Assembly (NCBI GenBank): GCA_002425305.1
Contig: DILZ01000003.1
Span: 15,177-20,204, forward strand
Origin: Ruminococcaceae bacterium UBA5579
GTDB taxonomy: Bacteria; Bacillota; Clostridia; Oscillospirales; Ruminococcaceae
DNA: 5,028 bases
Direction of reading: 5' to 3'
Shown here: positions 1-5,028 of the stretch, in pieces
How the letters are laid out: each line of letters begins with the position of its first letter
Numbering within the stretch: the first letter of the stretch is position 1
The notes under the pieces: generated by a model
What the model was told of the DNA's origin: nothing
The model's database searches: none
What the model saw: only the letters and a program-made list of their open reading frames with translations
Translations under genes and position numbers: made by a program

Positions 1-462
1 GGCTGTATCGGCATTGCGCTTGCGAAAACGGCAGACGCGGATGTTATCTGCGTGGAGAAATCTCCGCAAGCGTTCGGTTATCTTGAGGAGAATATAGCGA
101 TGAACGACGTGCCCGTAAGGGCGGTTTTGGGCGACGTTCTTGAAAAGCCCGCGTTCAGCGGAGAGTTCGACCTTATTGTGTCAAATCCGCCATATCTTAC
201 CGAGAACGATATGCGCTGTCTCCAAAGGGAAGTGGAGTTCGAGCCGAAAGCCGCATTATTCGGCGGTACGGACGGTCTTGACTTTTACAGAAAGCTCCTT
301 GCGGACTATCCGCAAATGCTTAAAAACGGCGGTATGTTCGCGGTGGAGATAGGCGTTACACAGGAAAAAGCCGTGTGCGGGATATTCCGCGAAAACGGAT
401 TAACGCCGCGCGTCGAAAAAGACATGTGCGGTATATACAGAGTAGTTTACAGTATTAAATAA
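1..462 (+). CDS. prmC: Peptide chain release factor N5-glutamine methyltransferase, 5'-truncated by window edge
   Basis: PrmC (HemK family) transfers a methyl group from S-adenosylmethionine to the glutamine of the GGQ motif in release factors RF1 and RF2, in the cytoplasm. The reading frame is open from base 1, so the gene starts upstream and only its last 153 codons are here. The family is usually about 280 residues, so roughly the N-terminal 120 to 130 residues (helical release-factor-binding domain and start of the SAM fold) are missing. The fragment opens with GCIGIALA, the end of the glycine-rich SAM-binding loop. An acidic residue in VICVEK follows, then GD at fragment residues 44-45. 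The diagnostic NPPY catalytic motif is at fragment residues 62-65 (bases 184-195), followed by the family-typical EPKAALFGGTDGLDFYR stretch. The GTG at base 52 is internal and not the start. It ends 15 bases before recA. NPPY also occurs in other amino-methyltransferases such as PrmB, but the downstream block fits PrmC best. Confidence 0.93.
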   Translation, partial: GCIGIALAKTADADVICVEKSPQAFGYLEENIAMNDVPVRAVLGDVLEKPAFSGEFDLIVSNPPYLTENDMRCLQREVEFEPKAALFGGTDGLDFYRKLLADYPQMLKNGGMFAVEIGVTQEKAVCGIFRENGLTPRVEKDMCGIYRVVYSIK

Positions 463-463
463 T

Positions 464-468
464 GGAGG
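464..468 (+). promoter_or_regulatory. Ribosome-binding site of recA
   Basis: GGAGG lies 9 bases before the ATG at 478, which is near-ideal spacing. A second in-frame ATG at 484 (protein begins MAMSKK) would be 15 bases away, so 478 is the better start. The site occupies most of the 15-base prmC-recA gap. Confidence 0.85.
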
Positions 469-477
469 TAAAAGCAA

Positions 478-1677
478 ATGGCAATGTCAAAGAAACAGGA
501 TAAGGCGCCCGTAAAATCGGCGGACAAGGTGATCGATCCTGCGGAGCGCAAAAAGGCTCTCCAAACTGCAATCTCGCAGATTGAGAAGCAGTTTGGTGAG
601 GGCACTATTATGTTTATGGGTGAAAACCGCAAAATGGACGTGGAGCATACGTCGACAGGCTCTCTTATGCTCGATCTGGCGTTGGGAATAGGCGGTCTGC
701 CAAAAGGCAGGATAATCGAGATATACGGCACGGAAAGCTCCGGCAAGACAACGCTTTGTCTGCACGCGGTTGCCGAGGCGCAGAAGGCGGGCGGCACGGC
801 GGCGTTTATCGACGTCGAGCACGCGCTTGATCCGGTCTACGCGAAGAAGCTCGGCGTTGACGTGGATAACCTCCTGGTGTCGCAGCCCGACACGGGCGAA
901 CAGGCACTGGAGATCATCGAAACGCTGGTGCGTTCGGGAGCAATCGATATCGTGGTGCTGGACTCCGTGGCGGCGATGGCTACAAAAGCCGAGATAGACG
1001 GCGAAATGGGCGACGCGCACGTCGGAGTTCAGGCGCGTTTGATGTCGCAGGCGATGCGCAAGCTCACAGCCGCTATCAGCAAGACCAACTGCGTGTGCGT
1101 GTTCATCAATCAGATCCGTGAAAAGATCGGCGTTATGTACGGAAATCCCGAAACCACGCCGGGCGGGCGCGCGTTGAAGTTCTACGCGTCGGTGCGTATC
1201 GAGGTGCGCAAGGGCGAGCCGCTGAAAAACGGTTCGGAGGTCATCGGCAACCGCGTGAAGTGCAAGGTGGTAAAGAACAAAGTAGCGCCGCCGTTCAAGG
1301 TCGCGGAATTTGATATGCTGTTCGGCGAGGGCGTTTCCAAGCTCGGCGAAATAATCGATTGCGCTGTAGAGTTTGACATAATCAAAAAGAGCGGCTCGTG
1401 GTTCAGCTATGACGATATGAAGATAGGTCAGGGTAAGGATAAGGTCAAGGACTTCCTGAAGGAGAATGCGGAGATCTGCGGCGAGATAGAGGGTAAGGTG
1501 CGCGATGTGTTTGCAAAGAACAGCGACCTTATCCCCGTGGAATCGGGCGACGGCGAGCAGCAGTCGGATACGCCCGAGGATAAAGCGGCGGCGGAAAAGC
1601 CGAAAAAGACCGCAAAGAAGAAAGCCGATACCGGCGAGGACGATTTTTCGGAGTTCGCGACAGAGGACATTGAATAA
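478..1677 (+). CDS. recA: DNA recombinase RecA
   Basis: RecA polymerises on single-stranded DNA with ATP. It drives homologous pairing and strand exchange, and its filament stimulates LexA self-cleavage. The 399-residue protein is full length. Visible elements are an N-terminal helix region (about 22-55), Walker A GTESSGKT at 84-91, the catalytic glutamate in IDVEHALDP (E114), Walker B VVLDS around 159-163 with D162, loop L1 around GEMGDAHVG (175-183), and loop L2 with the INQIREKIG and GNPETTPGG segments (210-230). The C-terminal domain is followed by a Lys/Ala/Glu-rich linker (about 366-383) and an acidic tail (385-399). That tail is longer than in the 353-residue E. coli protein. The second P-loop residue is Thr85, where E. 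coli has Pro67. It follows prmC by 15 bases and its stop overlaps the recX start. No inverted GAAC-N4-GTTC LexA box is seen upstream in the window, so SOS control, if present, must act from further upstream or through a diverged site. Identity is certain. Confidence 0.99.
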   Translation: MAMSKKQDKAPVKSADKVIDPAERKKALQTAISQIEKQFGEGTIMFMGENRKMDVEHTSTGSLMLDLALGIGGLPKGRIIEIYGTESSGKTTLCLHAVAEAQKAGGTAAFIDVEHALDPVYAKKLGVDVDNLLVSQPDTGEQALEIIETLVRSGAIDIVVLDSVAAMATKAEIDGEMGDAHVGVQARLMSQAMRKLTAAISKTNCVCVFINQIREKIGVMYGNPETTPGGRALKFYASVRIEVRKGEPLKNGSEVIGNRVKCKVVKNKVAPPFKVAEFDMLFGEGVSKLGEIIDCAVEFDIIKKSGSWFSYDDMKIGQGKDKVKDFLKENAEICGEIEGKVRDVFAKNSDLIPVESGDGEQQSDTPEDKAAAEKPKKTAKKKADTGEDDFSEFATEDIE

Positions 1678-2333
1678 TGGAGATCACTGAGCTTTGCGAA
1701 TACAAGGGCGATACGTGGCAGATCGAGCTTGACGGAGAACGGAAATATTATGTCAACGGCTCGATAGTAGGTGAGTTTGAACTTGAAAAGGGGCAGAACA
1801 TAACAAGCGAGGAGCTTGCGGGGATAACGAGCGCGGATACTCTGCGAAAGGCAAAAAAGCGTGCGCTGTACTTACTTGGAGAGCGTCTGATGTGCCGCGG
1901 CGAGCTGCTTTCAAAGCTCACTAAAACATACGGCGAACAGGTAGCCGAAGAAGCTGCGGAATATGTGTGCGAGCTGGGCTATGTCAACGACGAGGAGTAT
2001 GCGCCCAAGCTCGCTGAGTACCTTATAAAGCGCAAGCGTTGGGGCGTGCGGCGTGTGAGGTATGAAATGCTGCACAGAGGTCTTGACCGCGAGCTGGTGG
2101 AGAATACTCTCGCGGATATCCCCGTGGAGGAGATAGACGAGGAGCTTTTGGAGCTTATCGGGAAGAAGTACGCGCAAAAAGTCCGTGACTATGACGACCG
2201 CCGTCGTACTATCGCGGCGCTCGCGCGGCGCGGTTACGATTTCGGCGCGATAAAGCGGTGTATAGACGTTTATCTGGAAAGTTCCGAGGATAACGGAGAA
2301 TTTGATGAAGTTTACGATGATTATGAGGACTGA
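1677..2333 (+). CDS. recX: RecA regulatory protein RecX
   Basis: RecX binds in the groove of the RecA filament and modulates it, usually limiting filament growth and recombinase and coprotease activity. The 218-residue protein has an N-terminal beta-rich section of about 55 residues and then three tandem three-helix repeats typical of the family. Repeat one is about 58-105, ending in ELGYVNDEEYA. Repeat two is about 107-150, with RWGVRRVRYEMLHRGLD. Repeat three is about 155-200, with RRRTIAALARRGYDFGAIKRCI-type sequence. The last 17 residues are strongly acidic. The ATG shares one base with the recA stop (TAATG), and a GAGG at 1663-1666 inside the recA end sits 10 bases upstream. This arrangement suggests translational coupling that ties RecX output to RecA. 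RecX sequences diverge quickly, so the call rests on the repeat pattern plus position directly after recA, which is the classic context. Confidence 0.94.
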   Translation: MEITELCEYKGDTWQIELDGERKYYVNGSIVGEFELEKGQNITSEELAGITSADTLRKAKKRALYLLGERLMCRGELLSKLTKTYGEQVAEEAAEYVCELGYVNDEEYAPKLAEYLIKRKRWGVRRVRYEMLHRGLDRELVENTLADIPVEEIDEELLELIGKKYAQKVRDYDDRRRTIAALARRGYDFGAIKRCIDVYLESSEDNGEFDEVYDDYED

Positions 2334-2338
2334 TTAAA

Positions 2339-3691
2339 ATGAGTGAACAGAGAATAGTAAAGGTTGCCGTGGTGTCGCTCGGCTGCGCGAAAAATCAGGT
2401 CGACGCGGAGCAGATGATGGCGAAGCTCGCGGAGGCAGGTTACGCTTTCGTTGAAGAGCCGGGAATGTCGGATATCGTTCTGCTGAACACCTGCGGGTTT
2501 ATCACCGCCGCAAAGGAAGAGGCTATCGAGTGGCTGAACGAGCTTATAACGCTGAAAAACGAGGGTACAATAAAGTACATAGTCGTGACCGGATGTCTTT
2601 CAGAGCGTTACCGTGAAGAGTTCGAGCGCGAATATCCCGAGGTGGACGTGGTGATAGGCATAGCAGAATACGGCAATATTGCCGGGATATTCAGCGAAAT
2701 GACTAAAAAGCAGAGCGGCGAACAAATATGCCGTTACGGGATAAAAGAAGATCATTCTATGGAGGGCAGGCGCATAATTTCCACGCTGCCGCACTATGCG
2801 TATCTCCGCATAGCGGACGGCTGCGACAACTGCTGCACCTATTGCGCGATACCGCAGATACGCGGACGTTACAGAAGCCGCCCGATAGAGAATATCGTGA
2901 ACGAAGCGCGGCAGCTTGCCGAGGACGGCGTGAAGGAGTTGATAGTTATCGCTCAGGACACCACGCGCTACGGGCTTGATCTGTACGGAGAGCTTTCGTT
3001 GGCAAAATTGCTGAACGAGCTGTGCAAAATAGACAAGCTTAAGTGGATAAGAATTTTGTACGCTTATCCCGAACGCGTCACCGACGAGCTTATCGAGGTT
3101 ATGGCAAAGCAAGAGAAAATCGTGAAGTATCTTGATATCCCGCTCCAGCACTGCGACGGTGAGCTTTTGAAGAAAATGAACCGCAAGGGCGATGAAAGCT
3201 CTCTGCGCGCGCTTGTGGCAAAGCTACGCGAGAGAATACCCGGCATTACGCTGCGAACTACGTTCATCACGGGATTTCCCGGCGAAACAGAGGAGCAGTT
3301 TAACCGTTTGGGCGAGTTTGCCGAGGATATGCGCTTCGAGCGTATGGGCTGCTTTGCCTACTCCGAGGAGGAGGGGACGGCAGCCGCGAAAATGCCCGAC
3401 CAGGTTGATGAGGAAGTCCGCGAGCATCGCAAGGAGATACTCGAGGAGCAGCAGGACACGCGCGTAGCCGAGCTGTACGAGAGTATGATCGGCACGGAGA
3501 ACGAGGTCGTGGTCGAGGGCTATGACCGGTATCTTGAGCATTATTTCGGGCGTTCGGCGATGTTCGCGCCGGAGATCGACGGTATGATATATTTCACCGC
3601 GCCGGGCGATAAAAAGCCGCGCGTTGGCGATTTCGTGAACGTCAAGTTCAACGATGTGCTGGACAATAATCTTATCGGAGAATTGGTGTAA
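2339..3691 (+). CDS. rimO: Ribosomal protein S12 methylthiotransferase RimO
   Basis: RimO is a radical-SAM enzyme with two iron-sulfur clusters. It adds a methylthio group to the beta carbon of a conserved aspartate of ribosomal protein S12. The 450-residue protein is full length. The N-terminal MTTase (UPF0004) domain supplies three cluster ligands: C16 in SLGCAKN, C52 in LNTCGF and C86 in VTGCLSERY. The radical-SAM core carries CxxxCxxC with C162, C166 and C169 in DGCDNCCTYCAIP. An additional C165 lies within the motif. The C-terminal TRAM domain, about 380-450, would bind S12. SLGCAKNQVDAE and IAQDTTRYGLDLYG separate it from the tRNA enzyme MiaB, which has a YGCQMN-type start, and from MtaB. 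The ATG follows the recX stop by 5 bases, with GAGG at 2325-2328 inside the recX end. It probably shares the recA-recX transcript. No functional link to RecA is implied by the sequence. Confidence 0.97.
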   Translation: MSEQRIVKVAVVSLGCAKNQVDAEQMMAKLAEAGYAFVEEPGMSDIVLLNTCGFITAAKEEAIEWLNELITLKNEGTIKYIVVTGCLSERYREEFEREYPEVDVVIGIAEYGNIAGIFSEMTKKQSGEQICRYGIKEDHSMEGRRIISTLPHYAYLRIADGCDNCCTYCAIPQIRGRYRSRPIENIVNEARQLAEDGVKELIVIAQDTTRYGLDLYGELSLAKLLNELCKIDKLKWIRILYAYPERVTDELIEVMAKQEKIVKYLDIPLQHCDGELLKKMNRKGDESSLRALVAKLRERIPGITLRTTFITGFPGETEEQFNRLGEFAEDMRFERMGCFAYSEEEGTAAAKMPDQVDEEVREHRKEILEEQQDTRVAELYESMIGTENEVVVEGYDRYLEHYFGRSAMFAPEIDGMIYFTAPGDKKPRVGDFVNVKFNDVLDNNLIGELV

Positions 3692-3695
3692 CTAA

Positions 3696-3702
3696 GAGGT
3701 GA
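3696..3702 (+). promoter_or_regulatory. Ribosome-binding site of the lipoprotein gene
   Basis: GAGGTGA at this place puts the GAGG core 7 bases before the ATG at 3707. It fills the 15-base gap after rimO and supports the start that gives an intact lipoprotein signal peptide. Confidence 0.8.
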
Positions 3703-3706
3703 TTTT

Positions 3707-4267
3707 ATGAAAAAAGTCCTCCTCGTTTTGTTGACACTGTTTTTGACCTTGACCGTTTCCGGCTGTGATAAAGGAACGGATTCCGTCGACATTTCGCAGC
3801 TTCCGGAGATAATGATGATCAAGGTAAACACAAATTACGCGTGGGGCAGACATCAGAGCATTGTCGTGATAGATCGCGACGGGAATTGTTACTCGCAAAG
3901 CGTCAACAGCAATGACGACGAGAAGCCTTCCGGCTGGGTGGAGTTTTCCGAGGACGGCTGGTATGAGCGCTTGCTTGAGATCAAGGAAAACGGCGAACCA
4001 AACGGAAGCCTTACAGCTGACACGCTCGAAAGCGTTCGCAAGAACGCGAAGTATTTCGCCGAATGGAGTGCGCTTCCCGTCAAGGAATACGAAACGCAGA
4101 TGTTTGATTACGGCTCGGTAACTCTTTACGGCGTGTATTTTGACGTGGGCGGCGAGCTGCGGCACGCGATGATCGCCACTGCGGGCGACGTTCCGTATTG
4201 CAGAGAAGACGCGGGCGTAATGAAATTTGTCAACAGAACCGGGCTGCTTGATTTTAACTTTACCTAG
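3707..4267 (+). CDS. Predicted lipoprotein of unknown function
   Basis: I do not recognise the family. The 186-residue product starts with a lysine pair and a hydrophobic stretch (residues 4-17), then a lipobox VSGC with the lipidated cysteine at C20. After processing it should be anchored to the outer face of the cytoplasmic membrane. The mature part of about 167 residues has no further membrane segment. It seems to mix beta strands (IVVIDRDGNCYSQ, SVTLYGVYFDVGG) with a helical middle (about residues 105-122), and is rich in aromatic and acidic residues. Besides C20 it has only C61 and C165, which could form a disulfide outside the cell. This is a guess from their number and placement. The gene starts 15 bases after rimO and ends 14 bases before pgsA, so it is probably cotranscribed with them. 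Codon use looks like its neighbours and no transfer signal is seen. The lipoprotein call is strong, and no function can be given. Confidence 0.87.
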   Translation: MKKVLLVLLTLFLTLTVSGCDKGTDSVDISQLPEIMMIKVNTNYAWGRHQSIVVIDRDGNCYSQSVNSNDDEKPSGWVEFSEDGWYERLLEIKENGEPNGSLTADTLESVRKNAKYFAEWSALPVKEYETQMFDYGSVTLYGVYFDVGGELRHAMIATAGDVPYCREDAGVMKFVNRTGLLDFNFT

Positions 4268-4268
4268 T

Positions 4269-4276
4269 TGAGGTGA
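4269..4276 (+). promoter_or_regulatory. Ribosome-binding site that sets the TTG start of pgsA
   Basis: TGAGGTGA lies so that its GAGG core (4270-4273) is 8 bases before the TTG at 4282. No ATG or GTG occurs at a suitable distance in this frame, so the site decides the start. The resulting N-terminus, MNLANKLTMFR, matches the usual PgsA beginning. Confidence 0.82.
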
Positions 4277-4281
4277 TTTGA

Positions 4282-4854
4282 TTGAATTTGGCGAATAAGC
4301 TGACGATGTTCCGCGTGGTAATAGTGCCGTTTTTCGTGTTTTTTATGAGCGCGGAGTTCGTGCCGCTGCGCTTTTTATGGGCGTTGCTATTGTTCGCGTT
4401 GGCGAGTATTACGGATATGTTCGACGGCAAGGTCGCGCGAAAGTACAATATGGTGACGGACTTCGGGAAGTTTCTCGACCCGCTGGCGGACAAGATCCTC
4501 GTGGCGGCGGCTCTTATCTGCTTTGTGGAGCTCGGCTGGACGAGCGCGTGGGTGGTTTTTGTGATCTTGGCGCGGGAGTTTCTCGTTTCGGGGATCCGTC
4601 TTGTGGCAGCTTCCTCTGAGAAAAAGGTCGTTATTCCCGCGAACATATGGGGTAAGCTTAAAACCGCCGTTACTATGGTCGCAATAGTCGTGATACTGAT
4701 ACTCGCGGTGCTGATGAGCGATTTCGGGCTGCTGACGGGATTCCCCGCGCGGATAGTCAGCGATGTGCTGATGTATCTGTCCGCGCTTTTGACGGTGATT
4801 TCGGGCGTTGTTTATTGTTACGACAGCCGCGAGTTCATAGACCCTAGTAAGTAG
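4282..4854 (+). CDS. pgsA: CDP-diacylglycerol--glycerol-3-phosphate 3-phosphatidyltransferase
   Basis: PgsA is an integral membrane enzyme that joins CDP-diacylglycerol and sn-glycerol 3-phosphate to give phosphatidylglycerol phosphate and CMP. This is the committed step to phosphatidylglycerol and cardiolipin. The 190-residue protein has the complete CDP-alcohol phosphotransferase signature D45-x2-D48-G49-x2-A52-R53-x8-G62-x3-D66-x3-D70, with all four metal-binding aspartates present. About six hydrophobic segments are visible, near residues 10-24, 29-44, 72-84, 86-109, 127-146 and 158-180. PgsA-type ARE (97-99) and GKLKT (124-128) motifs lie between them. The start is TTG, chosen from the ribosome-binding site and the MNLANKLT N-terminus typical of the family. 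Length is normal. It follows the lipoprotein gene by 14 bases and is the last gene of the block seen here. Other CDP-alcohol transferases, such as cardiolipin or phosphatidylserine synthases, share the signature, but size and N-terminus favour PgsA. Confidence 0.95.
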   Translation: MNLANKLTMFRVVIVPFFVFFMSAEFVPLRFLWALLLFALASITDMFDGKVARKYNMVTDFGKFLDPLADKILVAAALICFVELGWTSAWVVFVILAREFLVSGIRLVAASSEKKVVIPANIWGKLKTAVTMVAIVVILILAVLMSDFGLLTGFPARIVSDVLMYLSALLTVISGVVYCYDSREFIDPSK

Positions 4855-4870
4855 CAATTGACAATGCAAA

Positions 4871-4896
4871 AAGGTGCGTATCGACACGCAGCAATA
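4871..4896 (+). repeat. Imperfect direct repeat, copy 1
   Basis: This 26-base stretch matches 4912-4938 at 20 of 26 aligned positions with one single-base gap. Five of the six differences are transitions. It contains GTATCGACAC (4878-4887), one base away from the perfect palindrome GTATCGATAC. It can also fold as a small hairpin TGCGT/ACGCA (4875-4879 with 4886-4890). No T-run follows, so it does not look like a terminator. Confidence 0.5.
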
Positions 4897-4911
4897 AACC
4901 GGTGGTGCATT

Positions 4912-4938
4912 AAGGGCGCGTACCGATACAAAGCAACA
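4912..4938 (+). repeat. Imperfect direct repeat, copy 2
   Basis: This is the partner of 4871-4896, offset by 41 to 42 bases. It contains GTACCGATAC (4920-4929), again one base away from GTATCGATAC but at a different position from copy 1. The flanking GCG...CGC pairing seen in copy 1 is lost here (ACAA replaces ACGC), so an RNA stem is not conserved between copies. Confidence 0.5.
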
Positions 4939-4966
4939 TTCAAGCGATGCATATAATTCGGGAAAG

Positions 4967-5025
4967 CGAGCAATGCTGCACACTTGCAGCGAGCGTAGCG
5001 AGCGGAGAGTGTGCGGCGTTGCTCG
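4967..5025 (+). repeat. Long inverted repeat (hairpin) with AGCGAGC-rich loop
   Basis: Bases 4968-4984 pair with 5008-5024 over 17 uninterrupted positions, 15 Watson-Crick and 2 G-U. C4967-G5025 adds another pair. With G5026 bulged, 4965-4966 can also pair with 5027-5028, so the stem may run past the window edge. The 23-base loop (4985-5007) holds two GCGAGCG words separated by TA. A third AGCGAGC lies at 4965-4971 at the foot of the stem. No T-run is visible after the 3' arm inside the window, so a terminator role cannot be shown. The long stem and repeated words resemble small palindromic intergenic repeats. That is an inference. Confidence 0.65.
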
Positions 5026-5028
5026 GCT

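Larger units (their letters stand above)
4855..5028. other. Gene-free, repeat-containing intergenic tail after pgsA
   Basis: No coding frame with a ribosome-binding site, and no tRNA or recognised riboswitch, is seen on either strand in these 174 bases. Base composition and words differ from the genes. Contents in order are a short ATTG-A-CAAT inverted repeat (4857-4865), a 6-base inverted pair AATGCA/TGCATT (4863-4868 with 4906-4911), two imperfect direct repeats, a TATAAT hexamer (4952-4957), and a long hairpin that reaches the window edge. It may hold the 3' end of the operon transcript, the leader of the next gene, or interspersed repeats. The window ends before this can be settled. Confidence 0.7.

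Noticed and set aside
52..462. GTG at 52 as a true start of the first gene
   Set aside because: The frame is open back to base 1 and the upstream codons encode the SAM-binding GCIGIALA segment, so the gene begins outside the window.
432..463. AT-rich stretch (TATATA, TATTAAAT) at the prmC end as a recA promoter
   Set aside because: No matching -35 lies at proper spacing, and the stretch is coding sequence of prmC.
487..1020. Minus-strand open frame of 177 codons opposite recA
   Set aside because: It is the complement of strongly conserved recA, has no recognisable domain, and is explained by codon bias in the real gene.
2600..3151. Minus-strand open frame of 183 codons opposite rimO
   Set aside because: It lies wholly inside rimO, whose catalytic motifs are intact. 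Its translation shows no family-like motif.
3692..4165. Minus-strand open frame of 157 codons opposite the lipoprotein gene
   Set aside because: The + strand frame has a good ribosome-binding site, signal peptide and lipobox. The minus frame has none of these.
4858..4863. Perfect TTGACA that could be a -35 element after pgsA
   Set aside because: At spacings of 15 to 18 bases the best -10 candidates match only 2 or 3 of 6 positions. The hexamer is part of a short ATTG-A-CAAT inverted repeat.
4875..4890. Small hairpin after pgsA as a rho-independent terminator
   Set aside because: The stem is only 5 pairs and is followed by GCAATAAACC, with no T-run on this strand.
4387..4983. Minus-strand open frame of 198 codons running from the tail into pgsA
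   Set aside because: Most of it is antisense to conserved pgsA, its start lies in the hairpin arm, and there is no convincing ribosome-binding site or recognisable motif.

Overview
This window looks like core chromosome from a Gram-positive member of the Clostridia, most likely an Oscillospirales/Ruminococcaceae-type Firmicute. The basis is strong GAGG/AGGTGA ribosome-binding sites, a TTG start codon, a diderm-independent lipoprotein signal, moderate G+C that looks near 50% by eye, and Clostridia-like RecA, RimO and PgsA sequences. The placement is an inference from sequence style. No rRNA or similar marker is present to fix the taxon.

Six protein genes lie head to tail on the + strand with almost no space between them. 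They are the 3' part of prmC (1-462), recA (478-1677), recX (1677-2333), rimO (2339-3691), a small predicted lipoprotein of unknown function (3707-4267) and pgsA (4282-4854). The recA/recX junction overlaps by one base (TAATG) and the other gaps are 5 to 15 bases, so a single polycistronic transcript is the simplest reading. No promoter or terminator is convincing inside the block. No LexA-type operator is visible in front of recA within the window.

Functionally this is a mixed housekeeping operon. PrmC methylates the peptide release factors and RimO methylthiolates ribosomal protein S12, so both modify the translation machinery. RecA and RecX are the recombinase and its regulator. PgsA makes the precursor of phosphatidylglycerol. 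The lipoprotein is the only member without a known role.

The last 174 bases (4855-5028) carry no gene. They hold two imperfect direct repeats, each with a decayed copy of the palindrome GTATCGATAC, followed by a long hairpin (17 to 18 paired positions, 23-base loop) containing repeated AGCGAGC words and running to the window edge. This looks like a mosaic of small intergenic repeats, possibly including the operon's transcript end. I found no sign of a defence system, mobile element, CRISPR array or other unrecognised multi-gene system. The most useful open questions are the lipoprotein and the repeat-rich tail.
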